Below are positions 8,284 through 16,214 of a stretch of DNA of 64,000 bases, one piece after another; positions within the stretch are counted from its first letter, which is position 1, and every line of letters starts with the position of its first letter. Position numbers and translations under genes: made by a program. The DNA lies in assembly GCF_016907955.1 (NCBI RefSeq), contig NZ_JAFBCX010000002.1:868001-932000 (forward strand), read 5' to 3'. The notes below the pieces were generated by a model that saw nothing but the letters and a program-made list of their open reading frames with translations, made no database searches and was not told the origin of the DNA. The DNA is from Lentzea nigeriaca. GTDB taxonomy: Bacteria; Actinomycetota; Actinomycetes; Mycobacteriales; Pseudonocardiaceae.

Positions 8284-9294
8284 GTGCGTGCGGTTGCATC
8301 TGCCGCTGTGACCACAAGGCTGAGTGTCGCGAGCGTGCTCGCGTTGATGGCGTCGATCCTGGTCGGCACGCAACCCGCGGAGGCCGCCACCGGCCTGAGG
8401 GTCAGCGGCACCAAGGTCGTCGAGGCGAACGGGAGCGCCTTCGTCATGCGGGGCGTGAACCACCCGCACGTCTGGTTCCAGGGCCAGACCAAGGCGTTCG
8501 CGGACATCAAGTCCTTCGGTGCCAACACCGTTCGCGTGGTGCTGGGCACCGGCAAGCGGTGGGGACCGAGCTCGGCGGCCGACGTCGCGAACGTCATCGC
8601 GCTGTGCAAGCGGAACCGGTTGATCTGCGTGCTGGAGGCCCACGACACCACCGGATGGGGTGATCAGCTCGGAGCCGCCACCCTCGATGACGCGGCGAGC
8701 TACTGGATCGGCCTCGCCGACGTGCTCAAGGGCCAGGAGAACTACGTCGTGGTCAACCTGGGCAACGAACCCTTCGGCAGCAACCTGCTGGTGAGCCCGG
8801 CGTGGACGAGCTGGACGAAGAACGCGGTCAAGCGGTTGCGCGCGGCCGGGTTGCAGCACCTGCTGATGGTGGACGCGCCGATGTGGGGCCAGGACTGGCT
8901 GAACATCATGCGCAACAACGCCGCGTCGGTGCTCAACGCCGACCCGCAGCACAACACCCTGTTCTCCGTCCACATGTACGGCGTGTACAACACGGCGGCG
9001 AAGGTCAACGCGTACTTCGACGCGTTCCGCTCGGCGGGGCTGCCGTTGGTGGTGGGCGAGTTCGGGAACAAGCACAGCGACGGCGACCCGGACGAGGACA
9101 CGATCATGGCCCAGTCGCAGGCTCGCGGCATCGGGTACCTCGGTTGGTCGTGGAGTGGCAACGGTGGCGGGGTCGAGTACCTCGACCTGGTCCGGTCGTT
9201 CAACCCCGCGGACCTCACGCCGTGGGGCGAGCGTTTCCTCAACGGCCCCAACGGGGTCCGGCAAACCTCCAAGCAGGCCACCATCTTCGGCTGA
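8284..9294 (+). CDS. Secreted endo-1,4-beta-mannanase (GH5, subfamily 8-like)
   Basis: The catalytic domain begins GLRVSGTKVVEANG and contains RGVNHPH, NTVRVVLGTG, LEAHDTTGWG, NLGNEP with the acid/base Glu, DAPMWGQDW, VHMYGVY, VVGEFGNKHSDG with the nucleophile Glu, and GWSWSGNGGG. This string of motifs is that of actinobacterial GH5 mannanases. The enzyme would cut internal beta-1,4 bonds in plant mannans outside the cell. A signal peptide ends at PAEA. The start is uncertain: GTG 8284 has AAGG 4 bases upstream, and GTG 8308 also leaves a complete signal peptide. At about 300 mature residues it is catalytic domain only, with no carbohydrate-binding module. Confidence 0.88.
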   Translation: MRAVASAAVTTRLSVASVLALMASILVGTQPAEAATGLRVSGTKVVEANGSAFVMRGVNHPHVWFQGQTKAFADIKSFGANTVRVVLGTGKRWGPSSAADVANVIALCKRNRLICVLEAHDTTGWGDQLGAATLDDAASYWIGLADVLKGQENYVVVNLGNEPFGSNLLVSPAWTSWTKNAVKRLRAAGLQHLLMVDAPMWGQDWLNIMRNNAASVLNADPQHNTLFSVHMYGVYNTAAKVNAYFDAFRSAGLPLVVGEFGNKHSDGDPDEDTIMAQSQARGIGYLGWSWSGNGGGVEYLDLVRSFNPADLTPWGERFLNGPNGVRQTSKQATIFG

Positions 9295-9407
9295 AGGGAA
9301 CACCGGCCTGGACGAAGTCGGGTGAGGACTCGGCGTCGGCGGTTGTGGTCAACGCGGTGATGTCCTGACATGATCGGCGCCCGCCACCCGTTCGAAAGGC
9401 CGCCCTC

Positions 9408-9785
9408 ATGACCGGTTCGCCCGACAGAGTGACCGTCATCCCGCCGGATGCTCTGGCCCAGATGAAGTCGTTCCCGTTGCACGGCGACGAACGGCTGCAG
9501 AACAAACTGCTGTGGAAGTCTCCCGGCGGGGACACCATCGTGGGCCTGATCCAGATGGCACCGGGCGCGCGCGACGTCGGCCACAACCACCCGTCGGCGA
9601 CGCAGCACACCTGGGTCATCGGCGGCACCGTCAGCATCGGCGGTGTCGAGGCGACTGCGGGCTCGTACGCGTTCGTACCGCCGGGTGTGGACCACGAGAC
9701 CGTCGCCGGTGACGAGCCCGTCACGATGTTCTACATCTACCAACCGTTCGCGCCCAAGCACGACCACGATCACGGAGATCACTGA
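9408..9785 (+). CDS. Small cupin-domain protein with His-rich tail
   Basis: 125 residues from the ATG at 9408, preceded by GAAAGG. A single cupin barrel is visible: GARDVGHNHPSATQHTWVI supplies the first motif with three His, and AGSYAFVPPGVDHETVAG supplies the second. This looks like a metal-binding cupin of the kind found in dioxygenases and sugar-binding proteins; the substrate cannot be told. The C-terminus KHDHDHGDH is an added metal-binding-like tail. It stands alone between the mannanase and a small secreted protein. Confidence 0.75.
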   Translation: MTGSPDRVTVIPPDALAQMKSFPLHGDERLQNKLLWKSPGGDTIVGLIQMAPGARDVGHNHPSATQHTWVIGGTVSIGGVEATAGSYAFVPPGVDHETVAGDEPVTMFYIYQPFAPKHDHDHGDH

Positions 9786-9854
9786 GGCCGCCGCTCACCC
9801 ATCCGTGGGGTGAAGTTGGGTGAGGAACGCGGTTGCCACAAATAGCTTTCTCGC

Positions 9855-10406
9855 ATGAGATCAGTGACCGCCGCGTTATTACTCGTGGCCGTCACCTCTG
9901 GCGGAGCAACGGCGTCGACCGAGGCCTCCGTCGCGAGGTGCGCGGCCGCCCGCCCCGTAGTCACCTCAACCGAGACAGCTGTCGAAGTGCGCGTTCTCAC
10001 CGGCTGCACGGCCGGTGAGCTCGTCTTCCGCGCCGCCTTCGTGGCCCGCGCGCACGGCTCCTCCTGCACCGTGGTCTCGTTCGCACTGGAACCAGACCCC
10101 GCCGCCGCTCCACAGTGGATCCGCGTCCGACTCGAACTGGCCTGCGCGCCCGGCGAGAAGGGCCTGCTCGGCTCGCAGATCACCGTGGAGATGTTCGGCG
10201 CCCAGGACGCCCGCGTCGCCACCTACGGCTTCGGTGACTCCTTCACGGAGGAGAACCCGTCCGCGCGGCACCTGTGGACCGTCGACCACGTGGCGGGCCT
10301 CGGTGCCCTGCCGGCGGACCCGGATCCGGCGGTGAAGTCATCGAGCGGGTCGGCAGGGGAGGGCGGTTCACGGGCGCGGGCGGATCACGAAATCTACGAC
10401 GGCTGA
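9855..10406 (+). CDS. Small secreted protein of unknown function
   Basis: 183 residues. A short signal peptide (MRSVTAALLLVAV...ATAS) is followed by a Cys-containing domain with four or more Cys (RCAA, TGCTAG, SSCTV, LACAPG) that could form two disulfides, and a Ser/Gly/Arg-rich tail. No family recognised. There is no Shine-Dalgarno sequence, but TAGCTT lies 6 bases before the ATG, fitting a leaderless transcript. The codon pattern and GC3 look like real coding sequence. Confidence 0.6.
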   Translation: MRSVTAALLLVAVTSGGATASTEASVARCAAARPVVTSTETAVEVRVLTGCTAGELVFRAAFVARAHGSSCTVVSFALEPDPAAAPQWIRVRLELACAPGEKGLLGSQITVEMFGAQDARVATYGFGDSFTEENPSARHLWTVDHVAGLGALPADPDPAVKSSSGSAGEGGSRARADHEIYDG

Positions 10407-10431
10407 GATTCCCGGCTGCCATGATGTGCCG

Positions 10432-11268
10432 ATGCGTCCCGAGGTCTTCGTGGTCTGGGCGCACACCAGTCCCGGCTGGGACGGTGTGCGCACGCAGGAG
10501 TGGCGGGCCACCGTGCACCGGTTCGCCGAGCTGCTGCACCACCTCGGCGCGGACGCCGACATCGACCTCTACCACCAGCACGAACCCGTTGACTGGTCGA
10601 CGTTCTGCCTGCAGCGCATGGAGGACGCCGACCGGATCGTGGTGGCGGTGTCGTCCGGCTGGAAGCTCGCCTTCAGCGGGCGCAACCCGCTGAGCCGCGG
10701 TGCCGAGTACGAGCTCAAGCACCTGCGCGGGCTGCTCATGCGGGAGCCGGAACTGTTCCAGCGCAAGGTGATCGTCGTCGTGCTGCCGGGCGCCACCCTC
10801 GACGACATCCCGCCGTCGCTGCACTGCGTGCCCCACTTCGTGGTCGATCCCGCTGTTCGCGCGTCCGCTGTGGACCTCGAGCACCAGCTGCTCGGGCAGC
10901 CGAGGTACCCCAAGCCCGCGGTGGGGGAGCCGCGCCTGCGGGAGCTGGCGCGGGCGGGCGATCCCGGGCTCGTCGACGAGCTGCTCACGACCACCGTGTA
11001 CCTGCCGGATCCCGGCCGGCCTGGGCTGATGGCCACCGCGGTCGACGGGCACGAGCGGTCCGTGCTCGTCTTCACCGGCCTCGATCGGCTGGTGGCCTAT
11101 CGCGCGCTCAAGGGCCTGAACTGGGAGGACCGCTGGCTCGAGGTCGAGTGCGCCGAGCTGCTGCCGTTCGTCGCGCCGCTCGGCGTCGGGGTCGTGGTCG
11201 ACGCGGGCGCGCCACTCGACGAGATGGTGTTCGTGTCGGCTCGCGAAATCCGTGAACTCACCTGCTGA
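10432..11268 (+). CDS. SEFIR domain-SseB domain fusion protein
   Basis: 278 residues from the ATG at 10432. Residues 1-155 read as a SEFIR (TIR-like) domain: PEVFVVWAHTSPGWDG, LGADADIDLYHQHEPVDWSTF, ADRIVVAVSSGWK, RKVIVVVLPG and DIPPSL follow the family pattern in order. Residues about 165-278 resemble an SseB N-terminal domain (DELLTTTVYLP, ERSVLVFTGLDRL, VECAELLPFV, GVVVDAGAPLDEMVF). SEFIR domains serve in signalling and in bacterial abortive-infection proteins; SseB-like domains are common near actinobacterial type VII secretion genes. No signal peptide or TM, so it is cytosolic. It is followed directly by an EspC-like and a WXG100-like gene, probably co-transcribed. CATGAT lies 6 bases before the start. 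Confidence 0.75.
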   Translation: MRPEVFVVWAHTSPGWDGVRTQEWRATVHRFAELLHHLGADADIDLYHQHEPVDWSTFCLQRMEDADRIVVAVSSGWKLAFSGRNPLSRGAEYELKHLRGLLMREPELFQRKVIVVVLPGATLDDIPPSLHCVPHFVVDPAVRASAVDLEHQLLGQPRYPKPAVGEPRLRELARAGDPGLVDELLTTTVYLPDPGRPGLMATAVDGHERSVLVFTGLDRLVAYRALKGLNWEDRWLEVECAELLPFVAPLGVGVVVDAGAPLDEMVFVSAREIRELTC

Positions 11269-11312
11269 CCCTGTTGTATCGTTCTTCACCAAACTTTCGG
11301 GCAGGGGGTGCC

Positions 11313-11576
11313 GTGAACGGGTTCGCTGTCGACACCGACGAGCTCCGGGTGCTGGCCCGGCCGCTGCTGCGCGCCGCCGAGGACGTCGTCGAACTCGCCC
11401 GCCACCCGGACGGGCGTCCCGACAGCTCCCGCGGCGCGCTGTTCGCAGCTCTCGCGCGGTTCCGCGCCGCGGCTGATCACGCGACCGGTGTGCTGGTGCG
11501 CGACGTGGACGAGACCGCGGCCCGGCTCGCCGACACCACACGGCACTACGAACAGGCGGACATCTTCCCGGCGTGA
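11313..11576 (+). CDS. EspC-like (DUF2580) WXG100-superfamily protein
   Basis: 87 residues from the GTG at 11313, with CAGGGGG upstream. The all-helical pattern FAVDTDELRVLARPLL...ALFAALARFRAAADHAT...DVDETAARLADTTRHYEQAD matches small ESX secretion-associated proteins: two helices, a turn carrying G/P, and a Tyr near the end. Such proteins pair with a WXG100 partner and leave by type VII secretion. Its stop overlaps the start of the next gene (GTGA), implying translational coupling. No ESX machinery genes lie in the window. Confidence 0.7.
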   Translation: MNGFAVDTDELRVLARPLLRAAEDVVELARHPDGRPDSSRGALFAALARFRAAADHATGVLVRDVDETAARLADTTRHYEQADIFPA

Positions 11577-12121
11577 GCCTCTCCAGTGACTTCCACTCCC
11601 TCCGGAGCGTCCAGGAGTGGCTGAAGCGGATGCGCGACGAGAGCGCGTCCGTCGGTGTCGCCTACGCCAGGGCGACCCCGCCCTCGTGGACGGGAGCCGC
11701 GAGCACGTCGTTCGACGAGTACCGGCACCGCGCCCGGATGCGCTGGCTCGACGTGTCCGACGCGTTCGATGCCGCCTCCGACGCCGTGGAGACCTACCTG
11801 CACACCCACGCCGAGGTCGCCCGCCTGGTGCAGTTCGGTGACCCGGACCAGGTCGAACGGCTCCACGGGCAGCTGGCCGAGGAGGAACGCCTCGCGGTGG
11901 CCGCCGTCGACAGAGCGGCGGAGGAGCTGTGGCACGTCCGGTCCCAGCTGCCCGAACAGGCAGCGGTGCCACCGCCGCCCAGCCCTCCCGCTCCGCAGCC
12001 GAAACCGCAGCCGAAGCGCTCCCGCGCGGAGGACTTCATGGCGCTGCCGCACGAGGAGATCGTGCTCACCACGGCCGCGATCGCCGCGCGGTACACGCGC
12101 TGGCAGCGTCAGATCGGGTGA
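11573..12121 (+). CDS. WXG100-like protein with Pro-rich C-terminal extension
   Basis: 182 residues starting at a GTG that overlaps the preceding stop. The N-terminal 125 residues are helical, with a WTG turn (PPSWTGAASTSFDEYRHRAR) that matches the WXG motif between the two helices of WXG100 proteins, followed by a long coiled-coil-like Ala/Glu/Arg segment. A Pro/Gln/Lys linker (about 138-155) leads to a short tail FMALPHEEIVLTTAAIAARY. Likely the partner of the EspC-like protein and a type VII secretion substrate. The tail could carry a secretion signal, although no clear YxxxD/E is present. Confidence 0.65.
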   Translation: MSLSSDFHSLRSVQEWLKRMRDESASVGVAYARATPPSWTGAASTSFDEYRHRARMRWLDVSDAFDAASDAVETYLHTHAEVARLVQFGDPDQVERLHGQLAEEERLAVAAVDRAAEELWHVRSQLPEQAAVPPPPSPPAPQPKPQPKRSRAEDFMALPHEEIVLTTAAIAARYTRWQRQIG

Positions 12122-12279
12122 CCGCGGTCCAGCTCGATAACGAATACGGCAGCCGCGGCGACTGGGGTCAACGGGATCGCACCCAGGCACGTTGTAAGAG
12201 GTAGAACGCGCTGACCGGCGAAAGGGTTGCTGTGGCGTCAACCGCAGACCAATCACGCACCGTAGGCTGAGAGGGCGCC

Positions 12280-12289
12280 TAGGCTGGGG
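12280..12289 (+). promoter_or_regulatory. -10-like hexamer at the kinase gene start
   Basis: TAGGCT at 12280-12285 lies 4 bases before the GTG at 12290; another TAGGCT is at 12263-12268. The same hexamer precedes metG and ispE. The spacing suggests a transcript starting at or just inside the start codon, so the true start could be one of the GTGs at 12305-12308, where GGAAGGGG also lies. Confidence 0.3.
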
Positions 12290-14248
12290 GTGATCGCGGA
12301 AGGGGTGGTGTGGGTCGTGGGGCTCGCGGAGTCCTTGCTCACGTGGCTGCACGGCTTCGTGGGCGCCAGTGTCTGCCCCGGTGACTGGGTGTGGACCACC
12401 ACAGCGCTCGGCGCGGTGCTCGGGCTGTTCCCCACGATCGGGGCGCTGCTGTCCATCGTCGTGCGCCGGATCGTCGGCAACTCCTACGGTTCGGTGACGG
12501 GTGCCATCTTCGCCGGGCTCGGTGTCGCCAGCTGTCTGGTGCTGCCGTGGCTGATCATGCGCGGGACCGTGCAGGGGCTGCAGAACCGGTCGATCCCCGG
12601 TTCCGGGTCGCTCGACGGGTCGACGTGCTTCGGCCAGTTGCAGCAGGGCGAGTACCTGGTGGACGGGACGCCGTCGATCCTCGGGGTGATCCGGCAGCCG
12701 ACCGAGCAGCCCGTCTTCCTGGTCGCGGCGTGCATCACCGTGGTGCTGGCGCTGCTGTGCCTGCTCTTCGTGATGCTGCAGGCGGGGTCGGCCTTCCGGC
12801 TCGGGCCCAGCTGGCCGCGGCGCGTGTTCTGGCCGCCGTTCCTGGTGCTGCTCGCAGCGACGTCGGCACAGCCGGTGACCCTTGTGGGCCATGTGCTCCT
12901 CGGGTTTCTGCCCATTGCGGTAATCGGCTCAATCGTCGTGCGGATTTTCGGGTTGACTACCGCCATGTTGAACCGCCCCGGCCGCGACCGGTCTCAGGAC
13001 CGGAACTCGCAGAACCCGCCACCGCAGCCGGTGGCTCGCACGCCGCAGCCCCAGCTGCCCCAGAACCAGCAGCACCAGCCGCAGAAGAAGGCGCCGACCA
13101 AGCCGATCAACGCCTCCCAGCACCAGCCGCCGCCCTACCAGCCGGCGCAGGTGCCGCCGTACCAGCCCGCGCCGATGAACCGGCCGATGCGCCCGGTGAA
13201 CCAGCCGCCGCCTCCGCCGAGGCAGTACCCGCCGACGCGGGTCGCCGAGGTGCAGTCCCCACAGTCGCCGCAGCCCTCGCAGCCGGCGGCGCTCGCCGAC
13301 ACACCCGGTCCGCTGCCGTTCGGGCCGGGTGCCGCGAACGCCGACGCGCCCGCGCCGGTGCAGAAGTCGGGCAAGGTCTGGAACCCCGGCAACGGCCGGT
13401 TCCGCCGCGTCCGTCAGCTCGGCGCCGGCGGGTTCGGCACCGTCTGGCTGGCCGTCGACGAGCAGCTCGACCGCACGGTCGCGGTGAAGCTCGCGCACGC
13501 GCCGGACAACGAGACCGAGCAGCGCATGCTCCGCGAGGCCCGTGCGCTGGCCGCGGTCAGGCACCCCAACTGCGTGCGGGTGTTCGACATCGTCCAGGAC
13601 CCGGACGGCCTGGCCCTGGTCATGGAGTACATCGAGGGCGCCTCGCTGTCCGAGACGGTGCTGAAGAACGGCCTGATCGACGACAAGCTCGCCGCCCGCC
13701 TGTGGCTCAACATGGCCGACGCGCTGGCGGCGGCCCACGACCGGGGCGTCCTGCACCGCGACGTGAAGCCGTCCAACGTGATCGTGGACAACCAGGGCAC
13801 CGCCCACCTGATCGACTTCGGCATCGCCCGTTCCAAGGGCGACAGCACCCTCACGGCCACCGGCATGATGGTCGGCACTCCCGACTTCCTCGCCCCGGAG
13901 ACCGCCCGCGGTGAGACGGCCTCCCCGGCGTCGGACTCCTGGCAGCTGGCCGCGACCGTGTCCTACGCGCTGACGGGCCACCCGCCGCGCGGCTCCCGCG
14001 ACAACCCGATCTCCTCCCTGATGGCCGCCGCCCAGGGCGAACCGATCACCAAGCTGCCGCAGAACAGCGCCCACGCGCGGCTCCTGCTCGCGGCGATGGA
14101 CCCGGAGCCGGGCCGCCGTCCGACGCTGGCGCAGGTGCGGGGTCAGCTGTCGCAGTTCCTCGACCAGGCCGGGATGAGCAAGGAAGGCCCGGTCACGAAG
14201 ATCATCAGCAAGCCGACCCCGCCTCCCACGAAGCACATGCCGATGTAG
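12290..14248 (+). CDS. Ser/Thr protein kinase with N-terminal multi-TM domain
   Basis: About 652 residues. The N-terminal 235 residues hold about five membrane helices with an extracellular loop (IPGSGSLDGSTCFGQL). A 140-residue Pro/Gln-rich linker follows. The kinase domain (about 368-630) has the glycine loop GAGGFGTVW, the Lys in VAVKLAH (residue 400), HRDVKPSN with Asp 491, DFG with Asp 509 and LAPE, so it should be active and of the RD type. Most actinobacterial Pkn proteins have the kinase first and then one TM with an external sensor; this order is reversed. It lies downstream of the SEFIR and WXG100 genes with a 168-base gap. Confidence 0.85.
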   Translation: MIAEGVVWVVGLAESLLTWLHGFVGASVCPGDWVWTTTALGAVLGLFPTIGALLSIVVRRIVGNSYGSVTGAIFAGLGVASCLVLPWLIMRGTVQGLQNRSIPGSGSLDGSTCFGQLQQGEYLVDGTPSILGVIRQPTEQPVFLVAACITVVLALLCLLFVMLQAGSAFRLGPSWPRRVFWPPFLVLLAATSAQPVTLVGHVLLGFLPIAVIGSIVVRIFGLTTAMLNRPGRDRSQDRNSQNPPPQPVARTPQPQLPQNQQHQPQKKAPTKPINASQHQPPPYQPAQVPPYQPAPMNRPMRPVNQPPPPPRQYPPTRVAEVQSPQSPQPSQPAALADTPGPLPFGPGAANADAPAPVQKSGKVWNPGNGRFRRVRQLGAGGFGTVWLAVDEQLDRTVAVKLAHAPDNETEQRMLREARALAAVRHPNCVRVFDIVQDPDGLALVMEYIEGASLSETVLKNGLIDDKLAARLWLNMADALAAAHDRGVLHRDVKPSNVIVDNQGTAHLIDFGIARSKGDSTLTATGMMVGTPDFLAPETARGETASPASDSWQLAATVSYALTGHPPRGSRDNPISSLMAAAQGEPITKLPQNSAHARLLLAAMDPEPGRRPTLAQVRGQLSQFLDQAGMSKEGPVTKIISKPTPPPTKHMPM

Positions 14249-14357
14249 GCGATCCGGGTGAACGTTCGGTACGGGGCGTAACGGTGATTCACCGTTCAAC
14301 GACCTAAGCCGTGGTCACCCGGAAAGCCTCGGCATCGGAGGCGATGCCCTGCGAGGG

Positions 14358-14391
14358 GTGGTGAGGCGGTTTCCGCCGATCGCCTCACCAC
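14358..14391. terminator. Bidirectional terminator hairpin
   Basis: Perfect 11-bp inverted repeat (arms 14358-14368 and 14381-14391, GTGGTGAGGCG) with a 12-nt loop, placed between the convergent kinase and secreted-protein genes. Confidence 0.7.
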
Positions 14392-14979
14392 TCACCTACG
14401 TGCGGACGGCCGCAACCGCTTGCGCAGCACCACGAACAGCCCTGCGGCGGTCAGCACCACGAGACCGACGAGCCACACCGGCGCCGGTCCGGGTTCGGGC
14501 TCGGAGGGCACCACCGCGGCAGCGGGCGCGACCTCGGGTTTCTTGAGCGGCGGCGCTATGTCCGACCACTTCCAGTCCATCGTTCCCTGGACCATCTGCG
14601 AGTCCACCGGCTTGATCTGGAACGTGCCGGGCACGGTCAGCGTCGCGAGCGGGTGGTCGGCGAACATCCCCTGTACGCCGAACACCTCGTACGACCCAGC
14701 GGGCAGGCTGAACGTCACGGCGTAGTGCGCGGGCTGCCCCAGCGGCACCCCGGTGAACACCCGCTCGTCCGTCCCCGACCTGAACCGCAGCCCGGTCTTG
14801 CCGAGATCTCCTCCGGTGAACGGGTGGGTGCCGTGCTGCAGCACCCAGTAGCCGACGGTGCCGGTGGCGGACGGCTCGATCGACGGCACCGGGTCGAGGT
14901 AGGTGACAGCCCAGCCGCCCGCGTGCGCGGTGGGAGCGCTGATCAGTAGAAACGCGCATATCAAGGCGAGAATCCTCAT
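14392..14979 (-). CDS. Membrane-anchored extracytoplasmic protein, unknown function
   Basis: 195 residues from the ATG at 14977-14979 on the minus strand. A signal peptide (MRILALICAFLLISAPTAHA) is followed by a roughly 120-residue beta-rich domain (GGWAVTYLDPVPS, GYWVLQHGTHPF, YAVTFSLPAGSYEVFG), a Pro/Ala linker, one TM helix (VWLVGLVVLTAAGLFVVL) and a basic tail. I do not recognise the family. It is divergent from the sigma-factor gene: the two ATGs share the palindrome CATG at 14977-14980, so the promoters must overlap the opposing genes or the starts are misplaced. It may be a target of that sigma factor. Confidence 0.65.
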   Translation of the reverse strand: MRILALICAFLLISAPTAHAGGWAVTYLDPVPSIEPSATGTVGYWVLQHGTHPFTGGDLGKTGLRFRSGTDERVFTGVPLGQPAHYAVTFSLPAGSYEVFGVQGMFADHPLATLTVPGTFQIKPVDSQMVQGTMDWKWSDIAPPLKKPEVAPAAAVVPSEPEPGPAPVWLVGLVVLTAAGLFVVLRKRLRPSARR

Positions 14980-15565
14980 GGCGCGAATACGCCGGGAACC
15001 AAAGCTGGGTTCCCGGTGTAGGAAGGGCATCACGGACGAAGCGGTGGCACGGGCGATCGCAGGTGACCAGGCGGCTTACGGCGAGCTGGTCACCCGGTAC
15101 ACCGCGCTCGCGCACCGGACGGCCTACCTGCTCGGGGCGGGTGCGGACGCCGGCGACGTGGTGCAGGAGGCGTTCGTGAAGGCGTACCGCAAGCTCGGCA
15201 CCTTCAGGCAGGACGCCGACTTCAAGCCGTGGCTGCTGAAGATCGTCGCCAACGAGACCAAGAACCTCCACCGCGGCAGACGGCGCCGCAACCTGATGGA
15301 ACTGAAGATCGGGGCGATGACCGAGACCGTCGACCACGACGACCCCGGCACGCTCGTCGACGACTTCCGCGCCAAGCTGCTGACGGCCGTCCAGAGCCTT
15401 CCCGAGCACGACCGCCAGGTTGTCACCTGCCGCTACCTGCTGGACCTCAGCGAGGCCGAGACCGCGCAGACCCTGAACGTCGCCAAGGGAACCGTGAAGT
15501 CACGGCTGTCCCGCGCGCTCGCCAAGCTGCGACCGATGCTGGAGGAGGTGGCCCATGATCGGTGA
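14978..15565 (+). CDS. ECF-type RNA polymerase sigma factor
   Basis: Region 2 is clear (AGDQAAYGELVTRYTALAHRTAYLL, then ADAGDVVQEAFVKAYRKLGTF with KPWLLKIVANETKN) and so is region 4 (SLPEHDRQVVTCRYLLDLSEAETAQTLNVAKGTVKSRLSRALAKL). There is no extra C-terminal domain, so it is a simple ECF sigma factor. The start is uncertain: ATG 14978 gives 195 residues with an unusual basic N-terminus; GTG 15044 would be nearer the usual length. Its 3' end overlaps the next gene by 11 bases, the typical sigma/anti-sigma arrangement. Confidence 0.85.
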   Translation: MARIRREPKLGSRCRKGITDEAVARAIAGDQAAYGELVTRYTALAHRTAYLLGAGADAGDVVQEAFVKAYRKLGTFRQDADFKPWLLKIVANETKNLHRGRRRRNLMELKIGAMTETVDHDDPGTLVDDFRAKLLTAVQSLPEHDRQVVTCRYLLDLSEAETAQTLNVAKGTVKSRLSRALAKLRPMLEEVAHDR

Positions 15566-16214
15566 CGACGTCGAGGCCGCCCTCCGCGACCTCGGCCAGC
15601 AGATCCACGTGCCCGAGCCTCCCGACCTCACCGCGAGCGTCCTCACCCGGATCAACGCGCCGCGCAGGCGAAACCGGTGGCTCACCGCGCTGGTCGCGGC
15701 GGTGACGGCGTTCGCGATCGCCTTCGCCGTGTCACCGGCGGTGCGCGCGGGCGTCCAGAACCTCCTGGAGTTCGCGGGTGTCGTGTTCCGCGAGGAGCCG
15801 CCTCCGACGGTCGCGCCTCCGTTGCCCAGCCAGGAAGTCTCGCTCGGCGAGGCGAGGAAGCAGATGCCGTTCGAGATCCACCTGCCGCGGCGGCTCGGCG
15901 CCCCCGACAAGATCACCGTCCACGAAGGACGGTTCGTGACGCTGCACTACGGGGACCTGCGGCTCGACGAGTTCGACGGCACCGTCCAGGAGACGATCGG
16001 CAAGCTGATCCACGGCGAGGGCGTCGAGCAGATCGGCGACAAGGTCTGGATCCCGTACCCGCACCAGATCTTCTACATCGACCGCAACGGCGAGTGGCAC
16101 GACGAGCAACCGCACGGCGCCGGGAAAACCCTGATCTGGCAACGCGGTCAGGTCACCATGAGGCTCGAAGGCGACCTGACCAAGGAGAAAGCCCTGGAGA
16201 TCAGCGCCAGCTAG
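15555..16214 (+). CDS. Membrane-bound anti-sigma-factor-like protein
   Basis: 219 residues; ATG overlaps the sigma-factor stop. The cytosolic N-terminal 40 residues (DDVEAALRDLGQQIHVPEPPDL) precede one TM helix (WLTALVAAVTAFAIAFAV, about 43-60) and a roughly 155-residue extracytoplasmic domain (EARKQMPFEIHLPRRLG, ITVHEGRFVTLHYGDLRL, WIPYPHQIFYIDRNGEW). There is no HxxxCxxC zinc motif, so it is not a classic ZAS anti-sigma. Position and topology suggest it holds the upstream sigma factor and senses an outside signal. It overlaps the convergent mannosyltransferase gene by 14 bases. Confidence 0.7.
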   Translation: MIGDDVEAALRDLGQQIHVPEPPDLTASVLTRINAPRRRNRWLTALVAAVTAFAIAFAVSPAVRAGVQNLLEFAGVVFREEPPPTVAPPLPSQEVSLGEARKQMPFEIHLPRRLGAPDKITVHEGRFVTLHYGDLRLDEFDGTVQETIGKLIHGEGVEQIGDKVWIPYPHQIFYIDRNGEWHDEQPHGAGKTLIWQRGQVTMRLEGDLTKEKALEISAS

